A stretch of 64,000 nucleotides of DNA, taken from positions 1 through 64,000 of the forward strand of contig NZ_JAQQLA010000010.1 in the NCBI RefSeq assembly GCF_028548395.1, given 5' to 3'. This document shows, one piece after another, positions 26,883 to 35,774 of the stretch (position 1 is the stretch's first letter; each line of letters starts with the position of its first letter). The notes under the pieces are model-generated. The model ran no database searches and was not told the DNA's origin. It worked only from the letters and a program-made list of their open reading frames with translations. The position numbers and the translations under genes were made by a program. This DNA is from Vogesella indigofera. GTDB taxonomy: Bacteria > Pseudomonadota > Gammaproteobacteria > Burkholderiales > Chromobacteriaceae.

Positions 26883-27557
26883 TTACAGCGGGAACATCGG
26901 TGGCGGCAGGATCAGCTGGAAGCGTGGCTGGCGTACCGGCACCAGCGGCTGGCCGGCGCGCGACTCGTAGGATGCCAGCACCTTGGCCACGTATTCGCGG
27001 GTCTCGCGATACGGCGGGATGGTGTTGCGGTATTTGCCGACCGCGCCTTCGCCGGCGTTGTAGGCGGCGATCACCAGCGTCATGTCCTGTTTGAAGTGAC
27101 CCTGCAGGAAACGCAGGTAGCGTGCGCCGCCGCGCAGGCTCTGCAGCGGGTCGGCCGGATTGCTGACGCCGAAACGGGCGGCTGTGTCCGGCATCAGCTG
27201 CATCAGGCCCTGTGCCCCCTTGGGCGAGGTCGCCACCGGGTTGTAGCCGGATTCGACGGTGACAATGGCGTGCAGTAGTTGCGGATCCAGCTTGTGCTCG
27301 CGCGCCACCTGATTGATCAGCTTGCTGAACAGGGCCGCCTGTTGCCGGTTGTAGGCCGGGGTCTTGACGGCCGGTACCGCGTCACCGCGTGACTCGGGTG
27401 CCGGAGGCGGTTCCGGCTGGGCATCGAAGCTGAGGGTGGCACCGAGACCGGGGCGCACCGCGTCGGCGAGGAAATCATCAGCAGGCTGGGGACCGAGTGC
27501 CAGCACCGGGCTTGTGGCCAGTAGCAGCACGATGGTCAGTAACAGGCGGTTCGTCAT
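26883..27557 (-). CDS. lytic murein transglycosylase (SLT domain)
   Basis: 224-aa exported peptidoglycan-cleaving enzyme. A signal peptide (residues 1-20) is followed by a Pro-rich linker and an SLT domain. The catalytic Glu is E102 in VESGYNPVA, with GLMQLMP at 117-123 and AAYNAGEGAVGKY further on. It makes 1,6-anhydromuropeptides in the periplasm. Single-gene unit, convergent with holA. The ~235 bp upstream (27558-27792) show no gene. Confidence 0.9.
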   Translation of the reverse strand: MTNRLLLTIVLLLATSPVLALGPQPADDFLADAVRPGLGATLSFDAQPEPPPAPESRGDAVPAVKTPAYNRQQAALFSKLINQVAREHKLDPQLLHAIVTVESGYNPVATSPKGAQGLMQLMPDTAARFGVSNPADPLQSLRGGARYLRFLQGHFKQDMTLVIAAYNAGEGAVGKYRNTIPPYRETREYVAKVLASYESRAGQPLVPVRQPRFQLILPPPMFPL

Positions 27558-27792
27558 GATGTAAAGAACTCAGGCTCAGGGTGAAGGAGCGATACCTTCA
27601 TGTTACTGAGTGAAGTGGCCATTTTCCAGTAACGAAGTCGCTGGCGCAGTGGTCTTTTTTATGTCAATGGCGTATGTCGAGCAGGGGCAGGGCGATGCCC
27701 GGGATCGGCTCTCATTAGATTTGTTGTAAAAGTGTTTAAATTAAATGCGACAAATAGCGGCGACCGCTCGCCGCCGCTGCGATTGTTAAGCG

Positions 27793-28305
27793 TTAGTGCA
27801 CATGCACCGCCGCTGGTGCGCTCTGCAGCTTGACGCCGGTGGCGGGAAACTCGCCGTTGCCGCCGTCCTGCGGCAGCTGCTGCCAGCGGATTTCCTGCGC
27901 GCCGCACTGCTGGATCACCTTGAACCAGGCGGTTTCGCCGGCACGGTCGGGCAGGGTGCCGCGGAACACGAATTCGTCGTAGAAATCGTCGCGCAGCTGG
28001 CCGCCGGACCACACGATCTCGCGCACGTCCTCGCGCACCGTCTGGCCGTGGTTGTCGAACGGCGTCACCGCGGCGCGCACCGTCTGCAGCTGCCAGCCGG
28101 CCTTGGGCATCGGCTTGGCGAGGCGGAAGCCGTCCGGCAGTTGCACGCGTACACTGGTGGTGGCACTGCCGTTGCAGCCGTGCGGCAGGCGCAGCACGCC
28201 CTTGTAGCTGCTGCCGGCAACGGCGTCGCGGCTTTCCAGGGTGACGTGGGCGAGGGTGGTGCCGCAGGCAAGCAGCAGGCCGAGGGCGAGGAGTAGGGAT
28301 TTCAT
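27793..28305 (-). CDS. YcnI-family (DUF1775) periplasmic protein
   Basis: 170-aa secreted protein. Cleavage after the signal peptide (TTLA at 16-19) would expose His20 as N-terminal residue (HVTLESRDA), as in YcnI proteins that bind copper through that His. A second region, VRLPHGCNGS, and the C-terminal VHVH are further potential ligands. A role in copper handling is known for the family and inferred here. The ATG overlaps the stop of a small upstream frame (28302-28589). Confidence 0.83.
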   Translation of the reverse strand: MKSLLLALGLLLACGTTLAHVTLESRDAVAGSSYKGVLRLPHGCNGSATTSVRVQLPDGFRLAKPMPKAGWQLQTVRAAVTPFDNHGQTVREDVREIVWSGGQLRDDFYDEFVFRGTLPDRAGETAWFKVIQQCGAQEIRWQQLPQDGGNGEFPATGVKLQSAPAAVHVH

Positions 28306-28589
28306 GGTCGGTCCGGTATGGGGAAACAGGACGCCAGTCTAGGCGCCGCCGGCACGGGCGGGAATGCGGCAAAATGTCGCAGCTGGCGGCCGGCGACGTG
28401 GTCCTGTGGCGCGGCCGCGACCCAGGTGCTGCCCGCACTTGACGACGACGACGGCGCCGCCGCGCCTGCCGCGACTTGCACGAGGGCAGCGAGCAGTGCC
28501 GCCGCGCCCGCCAGCGCTGGGGATAGCCGCCACTGGCAACCGACGCCGGCGCGTTGGCGGCGTGAGGCGGCGGCCAACGTTGGCCGCAA
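28302..28589 (-). CDS. doubtful small ORF coupled to the YcnI gene
   Basis: A 95-codon frame starting at TTG inside a dispersed-word palindrome and ending in TGA that overlaps the YcnI ATG (ATGA). It has one hydrophobic stretch (about residues 23-47) and otherwise low-complexity Ala/Pro/Ser composition. There is no clear ribosome site and no recognised family. The ATGA overlap is the only positive sign. It may be a decayed gene or chance. Confidence 0.2.
   Translation of the reverse strand: MRPTLAAASRRQRAGVGCQWRLSPALAGAAALLAALVQVAAGAAAPSSSSSAGSTWVAAAPQDHVAGRQLRHFAAFPPVPAAPRLASCFPIPDRP
28570..28588. repeat. palindromic copy of the dispersed word
   Basis: GCGGCCAACGTTGGCCGCA, 11 nt beyond the rlmH stop on the minus strand. 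Confidence 0.95.
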
Positions 28590-28598
28590 CGGGCGTAC

Positions 28599-29069
28599 TT
28601 ACTCGCGGTGGTAGGGGTGGTTGTTGAGGATGGAGTAGGCGCGATACAGCTGCTCGGCCAGCAGCACGCGCACCATGCCGTGCGGCAGCGTCATCGCCGA
28701 CAGCTGCAGCATGATGTCGGCGCGGGCTTTCAGCTCGGCCGACAGGCCGTCGGCGCCGCCGATGACGATGCAGATGTCGTCGCCGCCGGCCATCCATTCC
28801 TTCATCGCGCCGGCCAGCTGCACCGAGGTCCAGTTCTTGCCGCGCTCGTCGAGGATGATCAGCTTGCTGCGCGGCGGGATGGCCGCCACCAGGCGCTCGT
28901 GCTCGGCGGCGATGCCTTTCTCGGCGGTGACGCCGCCGCCGCGCTTCTCCGGCTTGATCTCTTTCAGCTCGAAGCTGATGTCGCGGCCGAAGCGCTTGGC
29001 GTAGTCGTTGAACGCTTCGTCCACCCAGCGCGGCATCTTGGTACCGACGGCCAGCAGAGTAATTTTCAT
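28599..29069 (-). CDS. rlmH: 23S rRNA (pseudouridine-1915 N3)-methyltransferase
   Basis: 156-aa SPOUT methyltransferase acting on 70S ribosomes at helix 69 of 23S rRNA. The C-terminal knot motif VIGGADGL followed by LSAMTLPHGMVRVLLAEQLYRA and the final YHRE are diagnostic. The ATG at 29069 gives the standard MKITLLAVGTK start. Part of the minus-strand cluster nadD-rsfS-rlmH. A one-mismatch word copy sits at 29089-29101 upstream. Confidence 0.95.
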   Translation of the reverse strand: MKITLLAVGTKMPRWVDEAFNDYAKRFGRDISFELKEIKPEKRGGGVTAEKGIAAEHERLVAAIPPRSKLIILDERGKNWTSVQLAGAMKEWMAGGDDICIVIGGADGLSAELKARADIMLQLSAMTLPHGMVRVLLAEQLYRAYSILNNHPYHRE

Positions 29070-29153
29070 GGCAGGGCTATAGGTGCAAAAGGTTGGCTGC
29101 AAAGCACAACGCACCGCCTGGGCGGTGCGCTTGCGGTCACGGCAGGGCGGGGC

Positions 29154-29534
29154 TTACTCCGCGGTGGCGTCCCACGGGCGGCCGCCGACCGGCACGAACG
29201 ACGGCTTCTGGCCGCCCCACAGTGCCTCGATGTCGTAGTAGTCGCGTACCGCCGGCAGCATCACGTGGATGACCACGTCGCCGGCATCGACCAGTACCCA
29301 TTCGCCGCTCTCGTGGCCTTCGGTGCCGACCAGCTCGACGCCGGCGGCCTTCAGATCCACCGCCACGTTGTTGGCCAGCGCCTTCACCTGACGGTTGGAG
29401 TCGCCGGTGGCGACGATCAGGTGCGAGAACAGCGAGGTCAGCTTGCTGGTGTCCAGCGAGACGATGTTTTTGCCTTTAACGTCTTCCAGCGCGTTGATGG
29501 CCAGTTTGACGATTTCTTGAACTTCCATGTGCAT
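29154..29534 (-). CDS. rsfS: ribosomal silencing factor RsfS
   Basis: 126-aa protein that binds L14 (uL14) and blocks subunit joining when nutrients are short. The family patterns KGKNIVSLDTSKLTSLFSHLIVATGDSNRQVKAL, GEWVLVDAGDVVIHVM and RDYYDIEALWG are present. Two ATGs (29534 and 29528) are equally possible. Lies between nadD and rlmH as in many bacteria. Confidence 0.94.
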   Translation of the reverse strand: MHMEVQEIVKLAINALEDVKGKNIVSLDTSKLTSLFSHLIVATGDSNRQVKALANNVAVDLKAAGVELVGTEGHESGEWVLVDAGDVVIHVMLPAVRDYYDIEALWGGQKPSFVPVGGRPWDATAE

Positions 29535-29668
29535 CCTTGATATTCGGTGTCAGGGGACGTGGCGACGCGTCAGCGCCCGGCGTGGCCAGAGGTCCCGCAA
29601 AAGAGCGAATGGCCGGCAACCGCCGGCCAGTGCAAATCCTGCTTGCCGCCGCGTGTTGCGCTGCCCGG

Positions 29669-30331
29669 CTAGCGGTATAGCCGGTGCTGGCGGATATAGG
29701 CCAGCACCGCCGCTGGCAGCAGCGCGCTGCAGTCCTGCCCCGCCGCCAGTTGCTGGCGGATGGCGGTGGCAGAGAGGGTGATGGGCGGCAAGTCCAAGGC
29801 GCGGATTGTACCGGAAGGCGTTCGATTTGAAAAATCAGATACTTGCCGCGCCTGCCAGCGTGCCGCCACCGCCGCATCGAGGCGGCCGGCGTCGAAGCCG
29901 GGACGGATGGCGACGGCGAGGTTGGCCAGTTGCAGCAGCTGCGGCCAACGTTGCCAGGTGTGCAGCTGTTGCAGCGAATCGCCGCCGATCAGGAACCACA
30001 GCTCGGCGTTATCGCCCAGCTCGTCGCGTAGCTCCTGCAGGGTGTCGACGGTGTAGGCGTGGCGCGGGCGACGCACTTCGCGGTCGTCGCTGACCAGCCC
30101 CGGCGCTTCTTCCGCCAGCGCCGCGTCCAGCATCGCCAGCCGTTGCGCGGCACTGGCGTGCGGGGCACGGTCGCGATGGTAGGGCTGGCCGGCCGGGATC
30201 AGCCTGACTTCGTCCAGCCCCAGTTCGTCGCGAAAGGCGCGCGCCAGGCGCAGGTGGGCGGCGTGCAGCGGGTCGAAGGTGCCGCCGAACACGCCGATGC
30301 GTGGCGGGTGCTCAGCCGGGCTGGTTGCCAT
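29669..30331 (-). CDS. nadD: nicotinate-nucleotide adenylyltransferase
   Basis: 220-aa enzyme adenylating nicotinate mononucleotide in NAD synthesis. GGTFDPLHAAH at residues 16-26 contains the phosphate-binding and HxxH-type motif; LSATAIRQQL near the C-terminus is the second signature. Its start overlaps the end of the carbonic anhydrase gene by 20 nt. A dispersed-word copy (29940-29952) lies in the middle of the gene. Confidence 0.94.
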   Translation of the reverse strand: MATSPAEHPPRIGVFGGTFDPLHAAHLRLARAFRDELGLDEVRLIPAGQPYHRDRAPHASAAQRLAMLDAALAEEAPGLVSDDREVRRPRHAYTVDTLQELRDELGDNAELWFLIGGDSLQQLHTWQRWPQLLQLANLAVAIRPGFDAGRLDAAVAARWQARQVSDFSNRTPSGTIRALDLPPITLSATAIRQQLAAGQDCSALLPAAVLAYIRQHRLYR

Positions 30332-30878
30332 CGACGATCAGGTCCAGCGCGCCGGTGGCCGGGTGGATCACCAGGCCGTGCACCGGGATGTCTTTCGGCA
30401 TCAGCGGGTGGCTGCGGATGGTGGCCACGGTGTGGCGCACGCTGTCCTGCACGTTGTCGAAGCCCTTCAGCCAGGCGTCGAGGTCGATGCCGGCGCCGCG
30501 CAGGGTGGCGATGGTGTCCGCCGACACGCCGCGTTCCTGGGCATGGCTCAGGATGCGGTTCGGATCGATGGCGCGCATGCCGCAGTCGTGGTGCGCGACG
30601 ATGCAGATTTCCTCGGCGCGCAGCTCGTAGACGGCGACCAGCAGGCTGCGCATCACCGAGCCCCACTGGTGGGTGACCAGCGCGCCGGCGTTCTTGATCA
30701 GCTTGAAGTCGCCGTTCTTCAGCCCCATCGCCTTGGGCAGCAGCTCCACCAGGCGGGCGTCCATGCAGGACAGCACGACCAGGTTCTTGTCCGGGAATTT
30801 GTCGGTGGTGAATTGCTCGTATTCGCGCGCTTCGACGAAGGCGCGGTTGTGTTCCAGCAAGCTGTTAAGCAGGCCCAT
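30312..30878 (-). CDS. beta-class carbonic anhydrase
   Basis: 188-aa zinc enzyme interconverting CO2 and bicarbonate. Zinc ligands and dyad: Cys38-x-Asp40-x-Arg42 (CMDAR) and His96-x-x-Cys99 (HHDC). The protein is short for the plant/E. coli type and fits the smaller beta-CA clade. AGGAG precedes the ATG. Overlaps nadD by 20 nt. Confidence 0.9.
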   Translation of the reverse strand: MGLLNSLLEHNRAFVEAREYEQFTTDKFPDKNLVVLSCMDARLVELLPKAMGLKNGDFKLIKNAGALVTHQWGSVMRSLLVAVYELRAEEICIVAHHDCGMRAIDPNRILSHAQERGVSADTIATLRGAGIDLDAWLKGFDNVQDSVRHTVATIRSHPLMPKDIPVHGLVIHPATGALDLIVDGNQPG

Positions 30879-31003
30879 GGTGTTCTCCTGTCTTGAAGTT
30901 TGCCCGCGGGTAGCAGGCAGGGTCACGGGATTGGTATGTTTGCTCTATCGGGGTCGGGCGCCATGCTACCACGGGTTTTGGCGACGGTCTCGTGCCGGCT
31001 TTG

Positions 31004-31477
31004 TCAGCGGGGGGCGTTGTCTGATGCCAGGGTTTTGCGCAGCGTGAGCGAGGTTTTGACATGGACATAACCGTGCTGCCGGTAAAAGCGGTGCGCATCT
31101 TGGCGGTGCTCGGCGCTGCGCAAGCCGAGCTGGTGGATGCCCTGCGTTTTCGCCCACTGCTCGCATGCCGCCAGCAGCGCGCTGCCGATGCCGTGGCCGC
31201 GTTGTTTCGCCGCCACGACCAGACCGCCCAGCTCGACGCAGGTGTCGGACTCCAGCAACGGCCGCACAAAGCCGTGAATCCAGCCGCAGGTTTCCCCCTG
31301 CCACTGCGCGACGCAGACGAAGTGCTGTTGCGGTGCCGCCAGCAGTGTGGCCAGGCGCTGTCGCAGTTGTGCCGCGCTGGCGGGATAGCCCAGCTCGCCG
31401 CTGAGACGGGCGAGGTCGGCGGCATCGTCGGGGTGCGCCGGGCGCAGTTGCAGCGTGTCGTCGGGCATCGTTCTCAT
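31004..31477 (-). CDS. GNAT-family N-acetyltransferase
   Basis: About 157-aa acetyltransferase. The acetyl-CoA-binding motif A is seen in [23 protein letters not shown], and the motif B region [13 protein letters not shown] follows. The substrate is unknown. The ATG at 31477 overlaps the biotin carboxylase stop (ATGA); a second ATG at 31468, with AAGGA at better spacing, is an alternative start. Confidence 0.85.
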   Translation of the reverse strand: MRTMPDDTLQLRPAHPDDAADLARLSGELGYPASAAQLRQRLATLLAAPQQHFVCVAQWQGETCGWIHGFVRPLLESDTCVELGGLVVAAKQRGHGIGSALLAACEQWAKTQGIHQLGLRSAEHRQDAHRFYRQHGYVHVKTSLTLRKTLASDNAPR

Positions 31478-32835
31478 CCTTGTGTCGGTGCTTGGCGGGC
31501 GGCCAGCCATTGTTCCAGATAGTGGATGCTGGTGCTGCCGGCGATGAAGCCGGGGTCGCTGAGCAGCAGCTGGTGCAGCGGGATATTGGTGTCGATGCCG
31601 CTGATCGACAGCTCGCGCAGCGCCCCGCGCATGCGCGCCATCGCCTGCGCGCGGTCGTCGCCGTAGGCGATCAGCTTGCCGATCATCGAATCATAGTGCG
31701 GCGGCACGTGATAGCCCTGGTAGATGTGCGAATCGATGCGGATGCCGGGGCCGCCGGCGGGATGGTAGTGCTCGATGCAGCCCGGCGATGGCAGGAAGCT
31801 GAACGCGTGCTCGGCGTTGAGGCGGCACTCCATCGCGTGGCCGCGCAGCACGATGTCCTGCTGTTTGAAGCGCAGCGGCAGGCCGGCGGCGACGCGGATC
31901 TGCTCCTGCACGATGTCGATGCCGGTGATCATCTCGGTCACCGGGTGCTCCACCTGCACCCGGGTGTTCATCTCGATGAAGTAGAACTTGCCGTCCTGGT
32001 ACAGGAATTCGAAGGTGCCGGCGCCACGGTAGCCGATGCGGCGGCAGGCGTCGGCGCAGGCCTCGCCGATTTTCTTGCGCTGGGCGGCACTGATGCCGGG
32101 GGCGGGCGCCTCCTCGATCACCTTCTGGTGGCGGCGCTGCAGCGAGCAGTCGCGTTCGCCCAGGTGCACGACGTTGCCGTGCTCGTCGGCCAGGATCTGG
32201 ATCTCGATATGGCGCGGCGCCGGCAGGTATTGTTCCAGGTTCACGCAGGCGTTGCCGAAGGCGGCCTCGGCCTCGCGCTGCGTGGTCTGCATCGCCGCCA
32301 GCAGCTCGTCGGCGTGCCGCACCACGCGCATGCCGCGGCCGCCACCACCGGCGGCGGCCTTGATCAGCAGCGGGTAGCCGATCTTGGCGGCGATCTTCAG
32401 CACCGCCTTGTCGTTGTCCGGCAGTGCACCGTCGGAGCCGGGCACGCACGGCACGCCGGCGGCCAGCATCGCCTGCTTCGCCGACACCTTGTCGCCCATC
32501 AGGCGGATGGTGTCGGCGCGCGGGCCGATGAACACGAAGCCGGATTCCTCCACGCACTGCGAGAAGTGGGCGTTTTCCGACAGGAAGCCGTAACCGGGAT
32601 GGATAGCCTGCGCGCGGGTGACCTCGGCGGCGGCGATGATGGCCGGGATGTGCAGGTAGCTGTGCGCCGCCGGCGGCGGGCCGATGCACACCGACTCGTC
32701 GGACAGCTTCACGTACTTGGTGTCGCGGTCGGCTTCGGAGTGCACCACCACCGTCTTGATGCCCAGCTCGTGGCAGGCGCGCAGCACGCGCAGCGCGATT
32801 TCGCCACGGTTGGCGATCAGGATCTTGTCGAACAT
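31474..32835 (-). CDS. accC: biotin carboxylase (acetyl-CoA carboxylase subunit)
   Basis: 453-aa ATP-grasp enzyme carboxylating biotin on its carrier protein. Features: [34 protein letters not shown], the glycine loop [21 protein letters not shown], and catalytic [16 protein letters not shown]. It lacks biotinyl and carboxyltransferase domains, as AccC should. Unusually, accB is not upstream; a DUF2804 gene is. It may therefore be a second biotin carboxylase or belong to another carboxylase. A partial word copy lies next to the start codon. Confidence 0.9.
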   Translation of the reverse strand: MFDKILIANRGEIALRVLRACHELGIKTVVVHSEADRDTKYVKLSDESVCIGPPPAAHSYLHIPAIIAAAEVTRAQAIHPGYGFLSENAHFSQCVEESGFVFIGPRADTIRLMGDKVSAKQAMLAAGVPCVPGSDGALPDNDKAVLKIAAKIGYPLLIKAAAGGGGRGMRVVRHADELLAAMQTTQREAEAAFGNACVNLEQYLPAPRHIEIQILADEHGNVVHLGERDCSLQRRHQKVIEEAPAPGISAAQRKKIGEACADACRRIGYRGAGTFEFLYQDGKFYFIEMNTRVQVEHPVTEMITGIDIVQEQIRVAAGLPLRFKQQDIVLRGHAMECRLNAEHAFSFLPSPGCIEHYHPAGGPGIRIDSHIYQGYHVPPHYDSMIGKLIAYGDDRAQAMARMRGALRELSISGIDTNIPLHQLLLSDPGFIAGSTSIHYLEQWLAARQAPTQG

Positions 32836-32945
32836 GGTTGGCCGCACTCCAGGCAAGGCGCCGCAGCGGGACGGCCGCGGCTGCAGCCGGCGGACGGCTG
32901 CTCCCTGCGTTATGAGACAGGCGGCGCGGCGCAGCGTTCGCCGCC

Positions 32946-32965
32946 TGCGGCCAACGTTGGCTGCA
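32946..32965. repeat. near-palindromic copy of the dispersed word
   Basis: TGCGGCCAACGTTGGCTGCA, one mismatch from the palindrome, 9 nt beyond the stop of the DUF2804 gene. Confidence 0.85.
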
Positions 32966-32973
32966 GGCGGGCG

Positions 32974-33966
32974 CTACCAGCGCGAGTGGTGGTCTTCGGT
33001 GATGCCGAGCAGCTGCGACACCGGGTGCGCGACGCCGGTGTGCGGATGGATGATGCGGCCGCTGAAACAGCCGATCGGCTGCAGGTAGCGGCTGGCGGCA
33101 ATCAGCAGGTCCTGGTCGTGCTGGCGCGCGCCTTCCGGGGTGAAGGTCAGCGCCACCGCGCCGTCGTCGGTGTAGATCTGCCACGGTGCCAGCGGCTGCG
33201 CGGCATCGAAGTCGAAGCGGGCGGGGCCGACGCGGTGCGGCACGCCGTCCAGCCACACCGCGTTCTCGGCGTCGCCCATATAGCCCTGCTGCAGGTTGAA
33301 GCCGATGCGGTGGTCGTGGGCGCTGGCCCAGCGCCACGCGGTGTCGCGCGCCAGCAGGCCGTTGGAGGCGTCGAGGCTGGCGATGGCGTCATCCAGCGCC
33401 AGCTGCCGGCCGCCGCAGTCGGCAAAGCCGCTGATCGGCAGCGCGCTGCTCTTGTGGGTGGCGTGCGCCAGCCAGTTGGCGGGGGCGATGGCGGCCATCA
33501 CGCTGTGCGGCGCCGGCAGCGCGATGTGTGCCGCCAGCCGCAGCGCCGGGGTGTTGACGGTCAGCTCCAGGCGGCCGTCGGCGCGACGGAAGGCGATGCA
33601 GTTCTTGCCCTGGCGGAAGGTGGCGTCGCCAAAGCTGCGGTTTTCGATGCGGGTGGACACCAGGGGCAGGCCGTTGCTGCTGAAGCTGGCGACCAGCTCG
33701 CGGCGGCGGCGGTCGAACAGGTAGGCAAAGGCGCTGCCGCACCAGCCGGTATCGACCACCGCCACGCCGATGAAGAAGTCGGCGTGGCCGATGGCGGCGT
33801 ATTGCCAGCGCTTGTGGTGCAGCTGGCGCGTCAATTGCTTGGCCAGCGGCGCCTTCAGCGCCTGCCACGACAGTTGTTCGACGGTGCCGCGGTACATGCC
33901 GAAGGCCGGCACGCCGCGTTCGTGCACAAGTCGCGCCGGTGCCGGGGGTAAGGGGTAGGGGTCCAT
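32974..33966 (-). CDS. DUF2804 family protein
   Basis: 330-aa soluble protein resembling DUF2804. Supporting segments are FFIGVAVVDTGWCGSAFAYLFDR, NLQQGYMGDAENAVWLDGVPHRV, a WQIYTDDGAVALTFTPEGAR block and the C-terminal LQPIGCFSGRIIHPHTG. Function is unknown; a beta-sandwich lipocalin-like fold is plausible. The ATG at 33966 is chosen because the frame upstream is a shadow of the next gene. Confidence 0.72.
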   Translation of the reverse strand: MDPYPLPPAPARLVHERGVPAFGMYRGTVEQLSWQALKAPLAKQLTRQLHHKRWQYAAIGHADFFIGVAVVDTGWCGSAFAYLFDRRRRELVASFSSNGLPLVSTRIENRSFGDATFRQGKNCIAFRRADGRLELTVNTPALRLAAHIALPAPHSVMAAIAPANWLAHATHKSSALPISGFADCGGRQLALDDAIASLDASNGLLARDTAWRWASAHDHRIGFNLQQGYMGDAENAVWLDGVPHRVGPARFDFDAAQPLAPWQIYTDDGAVALTFTPEGARQHDQDLLIAASRYLQPIGCFSGRIIHPHTGVAHPVSQLLGITEDHHSRW

Positions 33967-34013
33967 TAGGGTACGGGTCGCTGTGCGCCCGATGTCATCA
34001 CGATGACTGCAGT

Positions 34014-34874
34014 TTACAGCAGATTCAGCGGAATCTTTAAGTAGGCGGTGCCATTGTCCTCGGCCGGCGGCAGCTGGCCGGCGCGGATATTGACCTGGAT
34101 CGCCGGCAGGATCAGTACCGGCATCGCCAGCGTCGCGTCGCGCGCCTCGCGCAGCTGCACGAAGTCGGCCTCGCTGATGCCGTCGTGGACGTGGATGTTG
34201 TGCGCGCGCTGCTCCGCCACCGTGCACTGCCACTGCGGCGCGCGGCCATCCGGCGGGTAGTCGTGGCACATGAACAGCCGGGTGTGGTCAGGAAACGACA
34301 ACAGCCGGCGGATGGAGCGGTATAGTGCCGCGGCATTGCCGCCGGGAAAGTCGCAGCGCGCGGTGCCGACATCGGGCAGGAACAGGGTATCGCCGACAAA
34401 GATCGCGTCGCCGATGTGATAGGCCATGTCGGCCGGCGTGTGACCGGGCACAGCGATGACCTGCGCCTGCAGCTGGCCGATGGCAAAGGTGTCGCCATCG
34501 GCAAAAAGGTGGTCAAATTGCCGACCGTCGGTGGCGAAGCCGGTTTCGAGATTGAAAATGCCCTTGAACACGCGCTGCACGCCGTCGATCTGTTGACCGA
34601 TGGCGATGCGGCCGCCCAGCTGCTGTTTCAGATAGGCGGCGGCGGACAGGTGGTCGGCGTGGGCGTGGGTTTCGATGATCCAGTCCAGCGTCAGCTGCTG
34701 CTCGCGCACGAAGGCCAGCAGCCGGTCGGCTGCGGTGGTGGCGGTGCGCCCGGACTTGGGATCGTAGTCCAGCACCGGGTCGATGATCGCCGCATGGCCG
34801 CCGCGCTGGTCGTACACCACATAGCTGATGGTCCAGGTGACGGGATCGAAACTGGCGTGGACTTGGGGATTCAT
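34014..34874 (-). CDS. blh: Blh-type metallo-beta-lactamase-fold persulfide dioxygenase
   Basis: 286-aa MBL-fold protein with the metal motif HAHADHL (HxHxDH), the downstream PGHTPADMAYHIGD segment and GDTLFLPDVGTARCDFPGG. These features match ETHE1/Blh sulfur dioxygenases that oxidise glutathione persulfide to sulfite. GAGGAG lies before the ATG. It is divergent from the BigR-like repressor gene with a shared operator between, the arrangement expected for sulfide detoxification regulons. Confidence 0.87.
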   Translation of the reverse strand: MNPQVHASFDPVTWTISYVVYDQRGGHAAIIDPVLDYDPKSGRTATTAADRLLAFVREQQLTLDWIIETHAHADHLSAAAYLKQQLGGRIAIGQQIDGVQRVFKGIFNLETGFATDGRQFDHLFADGDTFAIGQLQAQVIAVPGHTPADMAYHIGDAIFVGDTLFLPDVGTARCDFPGGNAAALYRSIRRLLSFPDHTRLFMCHDYPPDGRAPQWQCTVAEQRAHNIHVHDGISEADFVQLREARDATLAMPVLILPAIQVNIRAGQLPPAEDNGTAYLKIPLNLL

Positions 34875-34923
34875 CGTGACTCCTCGTGACAGGACAGGTA
34901 GTGCCTTCAATATATTGCGTTAC

Positions 34924-34943
34924 ATTATATTTGTAAATATAAT
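34924..34943. promoter_or_regulatory. candidate BigR operator
   Basis: Perfect palindrome ATTATATTT-GT-AAATATAAT in a strikingly AT-rich patch between the divergent blh and bigR genes (starts 50 nt away on each side). ArsR-type BigR/SqrR repressors bind AT-rich inverted repeats over their divergent promoters. Confidence 0.75.
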
Positions 34944-34993
34944 AAAAACGCGCTGCGATAAAATAACAAGACAGACAGGAGGAAGTATCAACC

Positions 34994-35317
34994 ATGGATC
35001 TGAGCATCTTGCATGACAACGCGTCACGCGCCACCAGCCTGCTGAAGAGCCTGGCCAACGAAGACCGGCTGCTGCTGCTGTGTCAGCTGGTGGACGGCGA
35101 GAAGAGCGTGTCCGAGCTGGAACGGCTGACCGGCATCCGCCAGCCGACGCTGTCGCAGCAGCTGGGCGTGCTGCGCAACGAGGCGCTGGTCAACACCCGG
35201 CGCGAGGGCAAGTGGATCTACTACAGTGTAGCCAGCCAGGAGGCGATGGCCATCCTCGGCACGCTGCACAGCCTGTTTTGTGCCGACGACGCGGGGCCGA
35301 AACCGCCGTCACCCTGA
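34994..35317 (+). CDS. bigR: ArsR-family persulfide-sensing repressor (BigR/SqrR-like)
   Basis: 107-aa winged-helix repressor. Two cysteines, Cys30 (LLLLCQLVDGE) and Cys96 (LHSLFCADD), are 66 residues apart, the same spacing as the redox pair in BigR and SqrR that form a polysulfide bridge on exposure to reactive sulfur. The recognition helix is around RQPTLSQQLGVLR. Metal-binding ELCVC of classical ArsR is absent. GGAGG precedes the ATG. Heads pmpA-pmpB-sulP. Confidence 0.88.
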   Translation: MDLSILHDNASRATSLLKSLANEDRLLLLCQLVDGEKSVSELERLTGIRQPTLSQQLGVLRNEALVNTRREGKWIYYSVASQEAMAILGTLHSLFCADDAGPKPPSP

Positions 35318-35332
35318 TCAAGGAGTCACACC

Positions 35333-35764
35333 ATGAACATCATCTGGGATCCATCCGCACTGCTGGCGGCGCTGACCGGCGGCGTGCTGATCGGGCTGGC
35401 CGCGGCGTGGATGGCGCTGGGGCTGGGACGCATTGCTGGCATCAGCGGCCTGCTCGGCGGCCTGGTCGACGGTGCGCCGGACCGCGCCGTGCGCGCCGCC
35501 TTTGTCGGCGGCCTGCTGCTGGCGCCGGCGCTGTACCTGCTGCTGCGCGGCGAGCTGCCGGCGGTCAAGATGATGGTCGATACCCCGCAGCTGCTGCTGG
35601 CCGGGCTGCTGGTCGGCATCGGCACCCGCTTTGCCTCCGGCTGCACCAGCGGCCACGGCGTCTGCGGCCTGTCGCGGTTGTCGCCGCGCTCGCTGGTGGC
35701 GACGCTGTCGTTCATGGGCGCCGGCTTTGCCGCGGTCTACCTGCTGCGCCACCTGCTGGCGTGA
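35333..35764 (+). CDS. pmpA: YeeE/YedE-type transporter subunit PmpA
   Basis: 143-aa half-size membrane protein of the sulfur transporter family. The conserved Cys-bearing loop FASGCTSGHGVCGLSRLS (about residues 101-118) would line the thiosulfate/persulfide path. It starts 16 nt after bigR and is followed 10 nt later by pmpB; the two halves together correspond to one full-length YeeE. Confidence 0.87.
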   Translation: MNIIWDPSALLAALTGGVLIGLAAAWMALGLGRIAGISGLLGGLVDGAPDRAVRAAFVGGLLLAPALYLLLRGELPAVKMMVDTPQLLLAGLLVGIGTRFASGCTSGHGVCGLSRLSPRSLVATLSFMGAGFAAVYLLRHLLA

Positions 35765-35774
35765 GGAGAACAAG

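Noticed and set aside
31480..33951. 823-codon plus-strand frame opposite accC and the DUF2804 gene
   Set aside because: Antisense shadow spanning two unrelated genes; no domain signal.
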